This document shows positions 25,635 through 34,500 of a DNA stretch of 36,771 bases, one piece after another. The stretch lies in NCBI GenBank assembly GCA_021372555.1, contig JAJFUI010000126.1, forward strand, positions 1-36,771, written 5' to 3'. How positions within the stretch are numbered: position 1 is the stretch's first letter; every line of letters begins with the position of its first letter. Origin of the DNA: Planctomycetaceae bacterium. GTDB lineage: Bacteria > Planctomycetota > Planctomycetia > Pirellulales > Thermoguttaceae. The translations under genes and the position numbers were made by a program. The notes below the pieces were generated by a model. That model was not told where the DNA came from, ran no database searches, and saw only the letters and a program-made list of their open reading frames with translations.

Positions 25635-28382
25635 TCACTTGCTCGCCGGCATCTGCATGAGGACCTCGGCGTGGGCGGAGATCGTCCTCTCGGTCATCGT
25701 GGCGTCGAGGTCAAGGCCGCGGAACCAGTTCAGCGGCGGCGACTGATAGCCCGATGGAGCTTCGATGCCCAGCAGGCCCTTCGACACCGCCGGCCTGATC
25801 GCCGTCGAAGTCCAGTGTGGCGGTTCGTTCGGGGCGCCCGCGAGAACATACTTGCCGCCCAATGGGCAAATGAGCTTCGCGTTAAGCAACAATTCCGCTG
25901 TCTTGCGGCACGACGCCGCCGGCACCTGAAGCTGCTGGTCCAGGGCGTGCAATAGACGGAGGTTGCCCAGCGAGGTCTCGCGGGTTCGAGCATAAGCCAA
26001 GTTGTTGAGCGTTGGCGTGATCCGGGCGTTAGCCACATCGCCGACGCGGAGCCGAACCTGCGCCGGTCGCTTCGCCAGTTCGGCGTGGAGTTGCGGGGCA
26101 ACCGTATCGAGCACTTCCCGCTGGAACGAAAAGAGCGTGAAGCGGTCGTACTGCCGCCGCCAGCCTCCCAACGGCGACAGGGCGTACCCGTCCGGATCCG
26201 AGCCCGGCGGCATGCCGATGTTCAGAAACGAGAGCGGCCCGAGTTCGCCATCCGTGCCAACGTAGCCGACGAGGAAGTCCCGTAAACGGCCGATCATTCC
26301 CAGTTGCAGCGCCGGGATGCCTGGCGACATCGCCGGCCCTGCGGGCGGACCGGCCGGCAATCCAACGTCGCGGACGCCGGCGAAGATGCGCTGATTGCTC
26401 AGATCCAGCTCGAACTCGGCCATGTTGCCAGGCACGGGGGCCATGCGGTCGTCCGTAGCCGGGCCAAGCCATTGTTTGAGCAACTGAAAGTGCTGCGGGG
26501 CGAAGGGGCTCATGAGCAGGTCCAAAACGACCTGTTCGCGATTGCCCTCCAGCTCGGTCCGCTTCAGACCGACCGTCAATGGGTCCATGTCGCCCCACTG
26601 TGAGCTGTAGGACTCCATGAATCGCACGTAATCGTTCGCTTCGGCCGCGGTCACCCGCTCGACTGGCACATCATCAATAGGCAAGAACGCCCCGCGACGC
26701 CCGCGGACGCTGTCATAGACTTCGCCACCGGCGATCACGGTGCGACTTCCGCCGGGCAGGGGGCCGAACTCCGGCGGCAGCAGCCCAGCCGAGATCAGGT
26801 GCGCAATCGTGTCGCCGGGTTTGCGTTCGCCCGCGGCCGTCAGCTTCGCAAGCTCGACCAACTCGATGTCGGCCGTCGCCTGCAGCCGCCGCGCCAGTTC
26901 GATCCGGTGTTGCGGCAAAATCAGATTGCGAAAGAAACTACGCGACAGGTAGACCCAAATGGTGTCGCCGCGGCTAAGCGGCATTGCGGCCCGGGCGTGC
27001 CGAAATTCGCTTGATGCGCCCAACGCACGTTTGCCGGAAGCGGTTTCCAAGAAGCGCGCGGCCAAGTGTTTCGACGTCGTAAAGAAGTGATAATCGCCAT
27101 CCACCACGTAATAAGAGCGGACCGATCCGTCGGGCGAACTGATGTACGAAACGGAGTGGCCGTCGATCTTGACCTTCTCCTCCTTCACACCGCCGGCGGC
27201 CAGCCGTTCGGCGCGCTGTTGAAGGAAGCTGGCGCTGAGCGCCAGGTTATTGCTAGCATGGAACAGAAAACCGTAGCCCGCGCCTTCGCGGAAAAACGTG
27301 TCCGTGCCGATCATCGCCACGTCGGCGATCACCGTGTGGCCGAGCATGCGAGAGAGAACCGTTTGCTTGAGCACCAGTTGCTTCTCGATGCGGCCGTTCA
27401 TACGGTAGTCGAGGCCTCGCTGCGAGATGAGGTTCCGAGCGTCGCCGCCCCACTGGGCTAGCGTGTCCTGAAGCCAAAGGAAGTTCGGAAAGCTGCCAAA
27501 GCGGACGTAGAAGCACTCCGCCGGCACACGCATGGCGATCGGCTCGATCGCCGGCGTCCCTTTATCAGGCTGCCGAACGTCGGGCGACGCCTCCGGCGGC
27601 AGACTGCCGACCTGTCCCACATCAGGCAGCGGCTGGTCGGCTGACTCGTTGAGGTTATTCAGCCCGAGCATCCGATCCTGCATCATTGCCATCCGCAACG
27701 ATTCCGTGCCAAGGTTCATCCCTAGCTCTCTGCGAAGGGTTTCGTAGGCAAGCGGGGTCTGTTTGGCTCGCGGCAGACGGAGATCTAGCCGACGAGCGAG
27801 CATCGAGGTGAGATACGTCTCGACCACCGGAGGGTAGTCGGGCTTCGAAACCAGCAGGCCGGAAGGCCTTGCATATTGCCGCCACCAGAGCTGCAGCAGC
27901 CGTTGGCGACGCCGCTCGGCGGCGGGGCCGCCCGTAACCGGCACGACTTGCACCGGAACACTTGTGCGACCCTGGATCGTCACGTCCAACGGTTCGCTGC
28001 CGCGGAACAGGAAGTAGAACGTCGTCCGTCCGGGCCGATCCAGCACGCCCCGCAGGATGCCGCCCGCCGCTTCGCGCAACGGCCCGCCGGCAGTCAACGG
28101 CGTCGGTTCGTCCAACAGTCCTCTGAGCAGCCGTCCGACCGCAGGGCTGTCGATCGCCGGATAAAACGTTCGGCTATTCTTCTCGGCCAGCCCGAGCCCC
28201 TCGACACCCAGCGGGGCCGGCAGCATCTCTTCCGGGACGTCAAATCCGATTCGCCCGACGCCGAACGGCTCGCCCGCGATGGCCTCCACATCAACGCGTC
28301 CCTGCGCGACCACGGGCGTGCAATATGCTGTCAAGATGGTCGCCACAATTGCCGCTGTCGCAAGCCGTTGCGAGGTCAACAT
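25635..28382 (-). CDS. Large secreted protein of unknown function
   Basis: A 915-residue protein with a clear signal peptide: basic MLTSQR, a hydrophobic stretch, and a probable cleavage after TPVVA before QGRVD. No known domain is recognised. The body is mixed, with AFQ- and Leu-rich helical parts (LARRLDLRLPRAKQTPLAYE, FLETASGKRALGASSEF). It contains a FYVRFGSFPNFLWLQDTLAQ segment near one third of its length and has no internal repeats that I could find. A perfect ribosome-binding site (complement of 28391-28397, AGGAGGA) lies eight bases before the ATG at 28382, so an upstream ATG at 28412 is rejected. Exported to periplasm or outer membrane. The gene is convergent with the RND pump and next to an exported oxidoreductase; no link is implied. 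Confidence 0.88.
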   Translation of the reverse strand: MLTSQRLATAAIVATILTAYCTPVVAQGRVDVEAIAGEPFGVGRIGFDVPEEMLPAPLGVEGLGLAEKNSRTFYPAIDSPAVGRLLRGLLDEPTPLTAGGPLREAAGGILRGVLDRPGRTTFYFLFRGSEPLDVTIQGRTSVPVQVVPVTGGPAAERRRQRLLQLWWRQYARPSGLLVSKPDYPPVVETYLTSMLARRLDLRLPRAKQTPLAYETLRRELGMNLGTESLRMAMMQDRMLGLNNLNESADQPLPDVGQVGSLPPEASPDVRQPDKGTPAIEPIAMRVPAECFYVRFGSFPNFLWLQDTLAQWGGDARNLISQRGLDYRMNGRIEKQLVLKQTVLSRMLGHTVIADVAMIGTDTFFREGAGYGFLFHASNNLALSASFLQQRAERLAAGGVKEEKVKIDGHSVSYISSPDGSVRSYYVVDGDYHFFTTSKHLAARFLETASGKRALGASSEFRHARAAMPLSRGDTIWVYLSRSFFRNLILPQHRIELARRLQATADIELVELAKLTAAGERKPGDTIAHLISAGLLPPEFGPLPGGSRTVIAGGEVYDSVRGRRGAFLPIDDVPVERVTAAEANDYVRFMESYSSQWGDMDPLTVGLKRTELEGNREQVVLDLLMSPFAPQHFQLLKQWLGPATDDRMAPVPGNMAEFELDLSNQRIFAGVRDVGLPAGPPAGPAMSPGIPALQLGMIGRLRDFLVGYVGTDGELGPLSFLNIGMPPGSDPDGYALSPLGGWRRQYDRFTLFSFQREVLDTVAPQLHAELAKRPAQVRLRVGDVANARITPTLNNLAYARTRETSLGNLRLLHALDQQLQVPAASCRKTAELLLNAKLICPLGGKYVLAGAPNEPPHWTSTAIRPAVSKGLLGIEAPSGYQSPPLNWFRGLDLDATMTERTISAHAEVLMQMPASK

Positions 28383-28465
28383 GACCGGAGTCCTCCTAAG
28401 TTCGTTTATCATTTTCGCGGCGGCGAAGTCCGATTACCCGCCGCCTAACACAGCCCCGCGATGCG

Positions 28466-29797
28466 CTACAACGCCTTTGTCACCCCAGGGATGGCACACG
28501 GGTAGCAGCCGTCGGGCCCCGGATTGACCAGCGTCGGGGAATTCCACGCAAGGTTCTTTGGCGTCAGGTCCACCTCCGACGCCATGGCGTCGTCCCAAGT
28601 GACGATCTTGCCGGAATACGTCGCAATTCGCCCCATGATGCCGGTCATAGTGCTTTCGGCCGCCCAGTCTGCTTCATTGTACGGTTGGCCGGCAACAATG
28701 GCCGCCATCAGATCGTCCATCTCGACCTGGTGACCATCCGGTCCTTGCCGCAAGCGGATCGGCCGTTGGCCGGCGATCTTCATCACGGCCGGGCCATAGC
28801 CTTGGATGTCAGCCACGCCCTTGGTGCCATGAGCATGCTCCGAGAAGGCTTCCCAGCAGCCGGGAATGTGACGACAGTAGCTGAACATCTTGAGTCCGTT
28901 GGCGTACGTGAACTCGACCGTGTGGTGGTCGAAAATCTCGCCGACCTCCCTGCCGACGCGCACTTGCCGGCCGCCCATTCCCTGGGCTTCGATCGGATGC
29001 GTCTGGGCGATCCAGTTGCCGACGTCGAGGTCGTGGACATGCTGCTCCAGAATGTGGTCGCCACAGAGCCAAGTGAAGTAGTACCAGTTTCGCACCTGAT
29101 ACTGCATCTCCGTTTGGCCGGGCTGGCGCGGCCGGATCCAAAGCCCGCCGGAGTTGAAATAGACTCGCAGGAAGGTGAGGTCGCCGAGCTGGCCATCATG
29201 GATGCGGCGGACGATCTCCCGATGCTTCACCTCGTGGCGAAGGTGGTGGCCGACAGCCACGGCCAAATTCTTCCTTTTCGCCTCAGCGTTGGCGGCTTGA
29301 ATGCGGCGGAGGCCGGGGGTGTCGGTCGCCAGCGGTTTTTCCATGAAGACATGCTTGCCGGCCTTCACAGCAGCCTCGAAATGCCGCGGCCGAAAGCCCG
29401 GCGGCGTGCAGAGCAGCACCATCCCCACATCGCTGTCGATCGCCCGTTGGTAGGCGTCCAGCCCGGTGAATTGCCGGTCAGCAGGCACTTCCACCCGATC
29501 CTTGCATTGCTTCCGAATCGTCGCCAGGCTCTGATCGAGCGAGTCCTTGAAGGCATCCGCCATCGCCACCAACTTCACGTTGGCCCTGGTCTGCAAGGCG
29601 TTAATCGCGGCGCCGGTTCCACGACCGCCGCAGCCGACAAGCGCGATCTTGATCGTGTCGCTCCCGGCCGCGTGCGCCGATCGGGCAACGCCGAGCCCGC
29701 CGGCCAGCGTCATGCCAGCCGTTGCCAACACAGACTTCTTCAGAAAGTCGCGACGCCCGAGGTTCGTGCTGCCGGAGCGAGAGTTATCGATCGTCAT
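28466..29797 (-). CDS. Gfo/Idh/MocA-family oxidoreductase with Tat signal
   Basis: A 443-residue NAD(P)-dependent oxidoreductase that would act on a sugar or cyclitol. The N-terminus carries the twin-arginine motif NLGRRDFLKKS followed by a hydrophobic Ala/Gly segment and AHAAGS, so it should be exported folded with its cofactor. The Rossmann motif is IALVGCGGRGTG, and the family motif MEKPLATDTPG contains the catalytic lysine. GYNEADWAAESTMTGIMGRIA near the end is typical of planctomycete members. The ATG at 29797 follows a GGAG about ten bases upstream; a longer frame to 29845 has no support. It lies 82 bases beyond the start of the secreted-protein gene, on the same strand. Confidence 0.93.
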   Translation of the reverse strand: MTIDNSRSGSTNLGRRDFLKKSVLATAGMTLAGGLGVARSAHAAGSDTIKIALVGCGGRGTGAAINALQTRANVKLVAMADAFKDSLDQSLATIRKQCKDRVEVPADRQFTGLDAYQRAIDSDVGMVLLCTPPGFRPRHFEAAVKAGKHVFMEKPLATDTPGLRRIQAANAEAKRKNLAVAVGHHLRHEVKHREIVRRIHDGQLGDLTFLRVYFNSGGLWIRPRQPGQTEMQYQVRNWYYFTWLCGDHILEQHVHDLDVGNWIAQTHPIEAQGMGGRQVRVGREVGEIFDHHTVEFTYANGLKMFSYCRHIPGCWEAFSEHAHGTKGVADIQGYGPAVMKIAGQRPIRLRQGPDGHQVEMDDLMAAIVAGQPYNEADWAAESTMTGIMGRIATYSGKIVTWDDAMASEVDLTPKNLAWNSPTLVNPGPDGCYPCAIPGVTKAL

Positions 29798-30054
29798 TAG
29801 TACGTCTCCGAGAAGGGAGGGGGCGGGATGCTTGGCGAACCACACGGGGGAGAGTTACCGGAATGATAGCGGGCCGGCGCGGACCCCGCAAGCGTTTGCA
29901 ATCCCAGATTCAGCCGGTTCTCGCACCCAATGCTCCACCCGAAGGCGGGCCTGCAGACAGCAGCGAGCGTTGGAACGGTCCTCGCCGCCCCAGTCACTCT
30001 TCCGAAGCCGACAGCGCGCATCGATCGCGTCGGGGCCGCGATTTACGAGACAGC

Positions 30055-30924
30055 TTACCCTGCCCGCGGAAAGAGCGATCGCACGAACTTGCACTGGGCA
30101 GTGTAGTCGGATACCACGCCGCGCGGGGCGGCCGATTCCAGATGAATCCAGCCGCGGTAGCCGACATCATCGATGGCCTTGCGGACCTTCCCAAAATCGA
30201 TCCGTCCATGCCCCAACGGATAGCCCGCATCCTTGAAGTGCAGCTCGCAAATTAGTTTGCCGAGCGTGCGAATTTCCTTGCAGACGTCGCGTCCCTTGTC
30301 GGTTGAGTTGCCGACATCGTAGTAGACCATCACGGCTGGCGAACCGACCCGCTCGATGATCCGCATATTGTCTTCCGCACTGAGATAGTTCTCCAGGCCG
30401 AAGGCAACACCTTCCTTTTCCGCCGCCGGCGCGCTATCGCGCAAGACATTGACCAGGCGGTCGATCTCGACCGTCTTCCGCATGTCCAAATCGCCGGCGC
30501 AAAACTGGGGGATCAAGACCAGCTTGAGACCGAGAGCCCTGCAGATGTCGACGCTCTGAGCGAGCCACTTGGCGGCGCGGACGTCGCTTTTCAGCGGGAC
30601 GTTGTTCATCTCGGTGATGCCCAACGAAGCGATTTCCAGGCCTGTGCGTCTGACTGCTTCTCGGTACTTCGCCTGGACGTCCGCCCGGCGCAGATGCATT
30701 TCATTAGCGAGCGAGCCCATGCCGATCTGCACGCCATCGAGTCCGATTCGCTTGGCGACGTCCAACGCTGCCGGATCAGAGGGCTTGCCAAGCGACCAGT
30801 CGCAGGCGCCGATCTTGAAGCCTCGGGACTTCGGCGAGGCAAACAGGCAACCTAGCGGGTTTGATGCAGCGGCAACGCCAGCCGCCTGCAGAGAGCGAGT
30901 CAGCAGCGTGCGGCGGTTCAGCAT
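30055..30924 (-). CDS. Sugar phosphate isomerase/epimerase-like TIM-barrel protein, exported
   Basis: A 289-residue protein of the xylose-isomerase-like TIM-barrel superfamily, predicted to isomerise or epimerise a sugar or inositol-type compound. The start MLNRRTLLTRSLQAAGVAAAS is a Tat-like leader ending near GCLFASP, possibly a lipobox at Cys26. Barrel strands carry the expected metal ligands: VAFGLENY (Glu), MVYYDVGNS (Asp), ELHFKDAG (His) and IHLESA (Glu). Both it and the Gfo/Idh/MocA protein are exported and may work on the same class of sugar, but a 257-base gap separates them. Substrate unknown. Confidence 0.88.
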   Translation of the reverse strand: MLNRRTLLTRSLQAAGVAAASNPLGCLFASPKSRGFKIGACDWSLGKPSDPAALDVAKRIGLDGVQIGMGSLANEMHLRRADVQAKYREAVRRTGLEIASLGITEMNNVPLKSDVRAAKWLAQSVDICRALGLKLVLIPQFCAGDLDMRKTVEIDRLVNVLRDSAPAAEKEGVAFGLENYLSAEDNMRIIERVGSPAVMVYYDVGNSTDKGRDVCKEIRTLGKLICELHFKDAGYPLGHGRIDFGKVRKAIDDVGYRGWIHLESAAPRGVVSDYTAQCKFVRSLFPRAG

Positions 30925-30939
30925 GGAATCCAGGTCGCT

Positions 30940-31509
30940 CTAGCCCGGCTCGCGTGGCAATCGGCGGGGATAGGGCAACGGCAGGTTTTGCGGCAGCGGC
31001 AGGTCGTAGGTCTCGGCCCAGTCCTCGCGTTCTTCGTCCGTGGCGTAGTAACGGAGCCAGATCTCCGGATCGCAATTCGCCCCGGTGCAGTCCCAATGCA
31101 GATAGTTGTTCGGCCAATCGATCTTTTTTTCGCGAGCCGGCAGAATGTCGCGGAAGATCAGACAGTACAGCTCACGGTCGGTCAGATGATCGGTAAAGTC
31201 CAGCACGATCCGCTTCTGATAGAGCTTGCGAATCACATCCCAAAGGATCCGATGCAGGGCCTCATCGTCCAGCGACTCCGGCCGTGGCGGACGCAACTCG
31301 GGATCGCACCAGCGATAGATCGGCAGCACCGGAGCCTGTTCCCAAGCCAACATCGCGGCCAGGAACTCGTTCTCCGCGGCCAGCGAGAAGTGTTGCACGT
31401 TGACCCGGCTAATCGACTCGTCGAAGTACCGTTCCAGCTCGTCGCGAAGCTCCGCGTTGCGAAGCAGCTGGTCAACTTCCTCAGGCTGTGGATGGCGCGA
31501 AGTATGCAT
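30940..31509 (-). CDS. Uncharacterised protein
   Basis: A 189-residue protein not recognised as any known family. It is acidic and aromatic-rich, with DELERYFDESISR, WDVIRKLYQKRIVLDFTDHLTDRELYCLIFRDILP, and a C-terminal part with Trp/Tyr pairs and a Pro-rich ending. No signal peptide or membrane segment is seen, so it is probably cytoplasmic. The ATG at 31509 has an AGGCAGG about nine bases upstream; a TTG at 31542 is an alternative. It lies 15 bases before the TIM-barrel gene on the same strand, so the two could be co-transcribed. The reading is uninterrupted and the codon use resembles its neighbours, which supports a real gene. Confidence 0.75.
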   Translation of the reverse strand: MHTSRHPQPEEVDQLLRNAELRDELERYFDESISRVNVQHFSLAAENEFLAAMLAWEQAPVLPIYRWCDPELRPPRPESLDDEALHRILWDVIRKLYQKRIVLDFTDHLTDRELYCLIFRDILPAREKKIDWPNNYLHWDCTGANCDPEIWLRYYATDEEREDWAETYDLPLPQNLPLPYPRRLPREPG

Positions 31510-31740
31510 GATTCTGTGCCTGCCTAATTCGTCTGTTCCCAAGAGTTCAGTCTACTTGGGCGCCACCGGGATTCCAAGCTCCGTCAACGGCCCGCCTGCC
31601 AAATTCTTTAATGAAACTTGGTCGAAAATCCGCACGAGCGAAACATTCGTCGCAAGCTAGCCGGCAAACTCTGCACAAGCGGAAAACTTCGCCGTCCCTC
31701 GCCGCCGCCCCGCCGAAGCAATTCGCGAAGTGGGCGCGAC

Positions 31741-32181
31741 TCAGCGTTTTTCGAGCTCGGTGATCTTCTCCACCCGGCGGGCATGACGGCCGCCTTCGAA
31801 CGATGTGTTTAGCCAAATCTCGATCATTCGGTCGATCAGCCGCTCGCCCAGCAGATCGCCGGAGAGACACAAGACGTTCGCGTCGTTGTGCCGGCGACTG
31901 GCCTCCGCGGTAATGTCGTCGTGGCAGACGGCGGCTCGGACTCCAGGCACCTTGTTGGCCGCAATGCACATGCCAATGCCAGTGCCGCAAACCAGAATGC
32001 CGCGATCGGCTTCCCCGCGGCTCACTTTGCCGGCAACGTCTGCCGCCACATCGGGATAATCCACCGAGTCTGGTGAGAACGTGCCCACGTCGATCGCTTC
32101 ATGACCCATTTGCTGGACGAGATCCACGATCTTCGGGCGAAGGGCGAATCCGCGATGGTCGGTCCCAATGGCAATACGCAT
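31741..32181 (-). CDS. rpiB: Ribose-5-phosphate isomerase B
   Basis: A 146-residue enzyme of the RpiB/LacAB family that interconverts ribulose 5-phosphate and ribose 5-phosphate. It shows GTDHRGFALR at the start, CGTGIGMCIAANKVPGVRAA with the general-base cysteine (Cys65), and the HNDANVLCLSGD segment of the active site. Size and motifs are standard. GGAG sits eight bases before the ATG at 32181; the ATG at 32187 would instead form an ATGA overlap with the preceding stop, with GGAG only two bases away. Either way it is translationally close to the Sua5-phosphatase gene. Confidence 0.94.
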   Translation of the reverse strand: MRIAIGTDHRGFALRPKIVDLVQQMGHEAIDVGTFSPDSVDYPDVAADVAGKVSRGEADRGILVCGTGIGMCIAANKVPGVRAAVCHDDITAEASRRHNDANVLCLSGDLLGERLIDRMIEIWLNTSFEGGRHARRVEKITELEKR

Positions 32182-32183
32182 AA

Positions 32184-33305
32184 TCATATCTCCAATTCGT
32201 TGAGTCGTGCCTGCAACGCCGTCTCAATCTGGCTGGCACATTGACGATAGCATTCCAGCGATCCGCCAATCGGATCCGGCAGATCGGTGTTGTCCGGAGA
32301 AAGCAGTTGTGTCCGCTCGGCCGCCGAAGGCCAGTGGCTCACGATGGCTTCGCGATGGCAACGGGTCATAGCGTAAATCATGTCCGCGTGGCGCACCAGC
32401 GGCTCCGTCAGCGGTTGCGTCTCGTGATCCCGGAGCTCGACCCCAATTTCGTCCATGCACTGAATGGCTTCATTGGCCGCACGGCCGCCAAGCATGGCCA
32501 CAGTCCCGGCCGAGGTGACAATCACGCCGTGTTCTTCCAGATGATCCATTCCGCACTTCAAACGCTCGGCCAAAAGGCGGCGGCAAATCATCTCGGCCAT
32601 CGGACTTCGGCAGGTGTTGCCGGTGCAAACGAACAAGATCATCAAGCTGGATAGCCTCCGCAAGGTGCGTTCCGGAACGACGCCTTCCCGCAAAATCTCG
32701 AACCGCCCGTCAACGATGCGCACCACCGATGAGGGCTGGCCGAAGCGGCACCGCCCATCGTCGACGACAAGACTCAACTCGCCGCCGACCGATTGCAGCA
32801 CTTCCTCCGCAGTGACCGATTCCGGCATCTTCGGCTGATTTGCGCTGCTAAGCACCAAAGGCCCGGCCAGCATCCTCAGAATGTCCAGCACGATAGCGTG
32901 GCCCGGAACGCGAAGCCCCACAAACTGTTTTGGCGATACGAACGGGCGAACCTTCGCCGGAAGCTGCCGCACCAGGCTCTCGGGATGCGAATCATCGACG
33001 ACCAGCGTCACCGGCCCCGGCCAGCACCGCCTGGCCAAGCGGCGGGCCAACGGCGACAGATCAGGGGCGTAATCCCGCGCTTCGTCGGCGCTCTTAATCG
33101 CCAACGCCAGTGGCTTTGCCGGGTTTCGCCCCTTCAGCGTCGCCAACCGCAGGACGGCTTCTTCATCCAGCGCGCTGGCCGCGACGCCGTAGACGGTCTC
33201 AGTGGGTAGCGCGACCAATCCCCCCTCGGCCAACGCCTGCACGGCACGGTGGACGACGTCGCGCTCATCCTCCGCGCTTTTCAGATCGATCACGACCGGT
33301 GGCAT
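32184..33305 (-). CDS. Threonylcarbamoyl-AMP synthase (Sua5/YrdC) fused to a low-molecular-weight phosphatase
   Basis: A 373-residue two-domain protein. Residues 1-215 form a Sua5/YrdC domain (LPTETVYGVAASA, LKGRNPAKPLALAI, GPLVLSSANQPKMPE), which makes threonylcarbamoyl-AMP for the t6A modification of tRNA. Residues 222-373 form a low-molecular-weight phosphatase domain. Its P-loop is CTGNTCRS (Cys227, Arg233) and its Asp344 lies in DLPDPIGGS. Thr231 in the loop is the residue that, in Bacillus YwlE, favours phosphoarginine over phosphotyrosine. An internal ATG at Met222 could allow a separate phosphatase. The stop is within 4 bases of rpiB. Both domains look intact, so the fusion is probably real and not a frameshift artefact. 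Confidence 0.9.
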   Translation of the reverse strand: MPPVVIDLKSAEDERDVVHRAVQALAEGGLVALPTETVYGVAASALDEEAVLRLATLKGRNPAKPLALAIKSADEARDYAPDLSPLARRLARRCWPGPVTLVVDDSHPESLVRQLPAKVRPFVSPKQFVGLRVPGHAIVLDILRMLAGPLVLSSANQPKMPESVTAEEVLQSVGGELSLVVDDGRCRFGQPSSVVRIVDGRFEILREGVVPERTLRRLSSLMILFVCTGNTCRSPMAEMICRRLLAERLKCGMDHLEEHGVIVTSAGTVAMLGGRAANEAIQCMDEIGVELRDHETQPLTEPLVRHADMIYAMTRCHREAIVSHWPSAAERTQLLSPDNTDLPDPIGGSLECYRQCASQIETALQARLNELEI

Positions 33306-33439
33306 ACTTCTCGCCTACCCGCCTTCCGCGGTTCCTACCGCTGCCGTAATATGTTATTCTATCGGGCGTTGCGACGGACCGTCAAGCGGAGGTAAAGCCC
33401 GCCCAAGTTGGCCTAATCTGTCGCCAAATCTGCACGACC
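33306..33439. promoter_or_regulatory. Divergent intergenic region with a small dyad
   Basis: The 134 bases between the - strand Sua5-phosphatase gene and the + strand NHL gene should hold promoters for both. A relatively AT-rich run lies near 33347-33362. An inverted repeat, GACGG at 33373-33377 and CCGTC at 33379-33383, could be an operator. No clear -35/-10 pair could be fixed. Confidence 0.35.
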
Positions 33440-34363
33440 ATGCTCAAAGCCGTCGCACGCTGTTCCCTGCTGTTGGTGGTGGCGATCTTTGCCGCCGGCT
33501 GTGAGCAATCACCGACGGGGGAGGGACGGGTGTACTCCGTCTGGGGTCGTCGCGGCATTTCCAATGGCCGTCTCCAAAAACCCCGTGCGATGGCGATCGA
33601 TCGGGGCGATCGTCTCTACATCGTGGACATGACGGCCCGAATCCAGGTGTTTACCACCGCGGGCGAATTCCTCCGCGGCTGGCAGACCCCGGATCACCGC
33701 TTCGGCAAGCCCACCGGGCTGACCATCGCCCGCGATGGCACGATTTGGGTGGCCGACACCCACTACTACCGCGTCCTGGTCTACGCGCCGGAAGGAAAAC
33801 TGTTGCGGACCATTGGCGGCGTGCGCGGTGAGCGGCCCGGCGAGTTCGGGTTGGTCACGAGCGTCGCCCACGATTCGGCCGGCAACGTCTACGTCTCCGA
33901 GTACGGCGAGTACGACCGGATCCAGAAGTTTTCGCCCGGTGGCAAGTTTCTCGTGCAATGGGGTGGCCACGGCTCGAAGCCCGGCCAATTCATCCGTCCC
34001 CAGAAGATGGCTTTCGACGAGCACGATCATCTCTGGGTCACCGACTCCTGCAATCACCGCATCCAGGTGTTCGACACCTCCGGCAAGCTACTTTCTGTCT
34101 GGGGCGTCGAGGGCAGTGGCCCCGGACAGTTGTATTACCCCTACGACTTGGCGTTGGCCCCGGACGACACGGTCTACATTTGCGAGTTTGGAAACCATCG
34201 CGTGCAAAAGTTCACCCGCGACGGCCGCTCCCTGGGCTGCTTCGGCGCCGAAGGCCGAGCCAAAGGCCAGTTCTACAACCCCTGGGCCTTGGTTCGCGAC
34301 AGCCGTGGCATGATCTACGTGTTGGACACCAACAATCACCGGGTACAGGCCGTGAAGATGTGA
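33440..34363 (+). CDS. NHL-repeat beta-propeller lipoprotein
   Basis: A 307-residue protein with a signal peptide and a likely lipobox AAGC (Cys21, with Ala at the usual Leu position). It is followed by about six NHL repeats, such as LQKPRAMAIDRGDRLYIVD, FGKPTGLTIARDGTIWVADT and YYPYDLALAPDDTVYICEFG, each ending in an HRVQ/HRIQVF-type strand. These form a six-bladed beta-propeller, usually a binding scaffold. It should be anchored in a membrane facing the periplasm; ligand unknown. It heads the + strand and lies 137 bases before the VWA membrane protein, so they may share a transcript. Confidence 0.9.
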   Translation: MLKAVARCSLLLVVAIFAAGCEQSPTGEGRVYSVWGRRGISNGRLQKPRAMAIDRGDRLYIVDMTARIQVFTTAGEFLRGWQTPDHRFGKPTGLTIARDGTIWVADTHYYRVLVYAPEGKLLRTIGGVRGERPGEFGLVTSVAHDSAGNVYVSEYGEYDRIQKFSPGGKFLVQWGGHGSKPGQFIRPQKMAFDEHDHLWVTDSCNHRIQVFDTSGKLLSVWGVEGSGPGQLYYPYDLALAPDDTVYICEFGNHRVQKFTRDGRSLGCFGAEGRAKGQFYNPWALVRDSRGMIYVLDTNNHRVQAVKM

Positions 34364-34500
34364 CGAGAATGACGATGGCCAAGATCCGAAGCTGCCAAGG
34401 AACTAATCCTCGCATCAAGCTCGCGAGCCAAGAAATGATCGCTTGCCATCGCGAAGGCCGGATTTCGCATTTCGGGCTTGGAACTTAGAACCTCACCTTG

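Noticed and set aside
28685..29800. 371-residue open frame on the + strand
   Set aside because: It is the antisense of the Gfo/Idh/MocA gene, which has a Tat signal and EKP motif; such long antisense frames are usual in GC-rich coding DNA.
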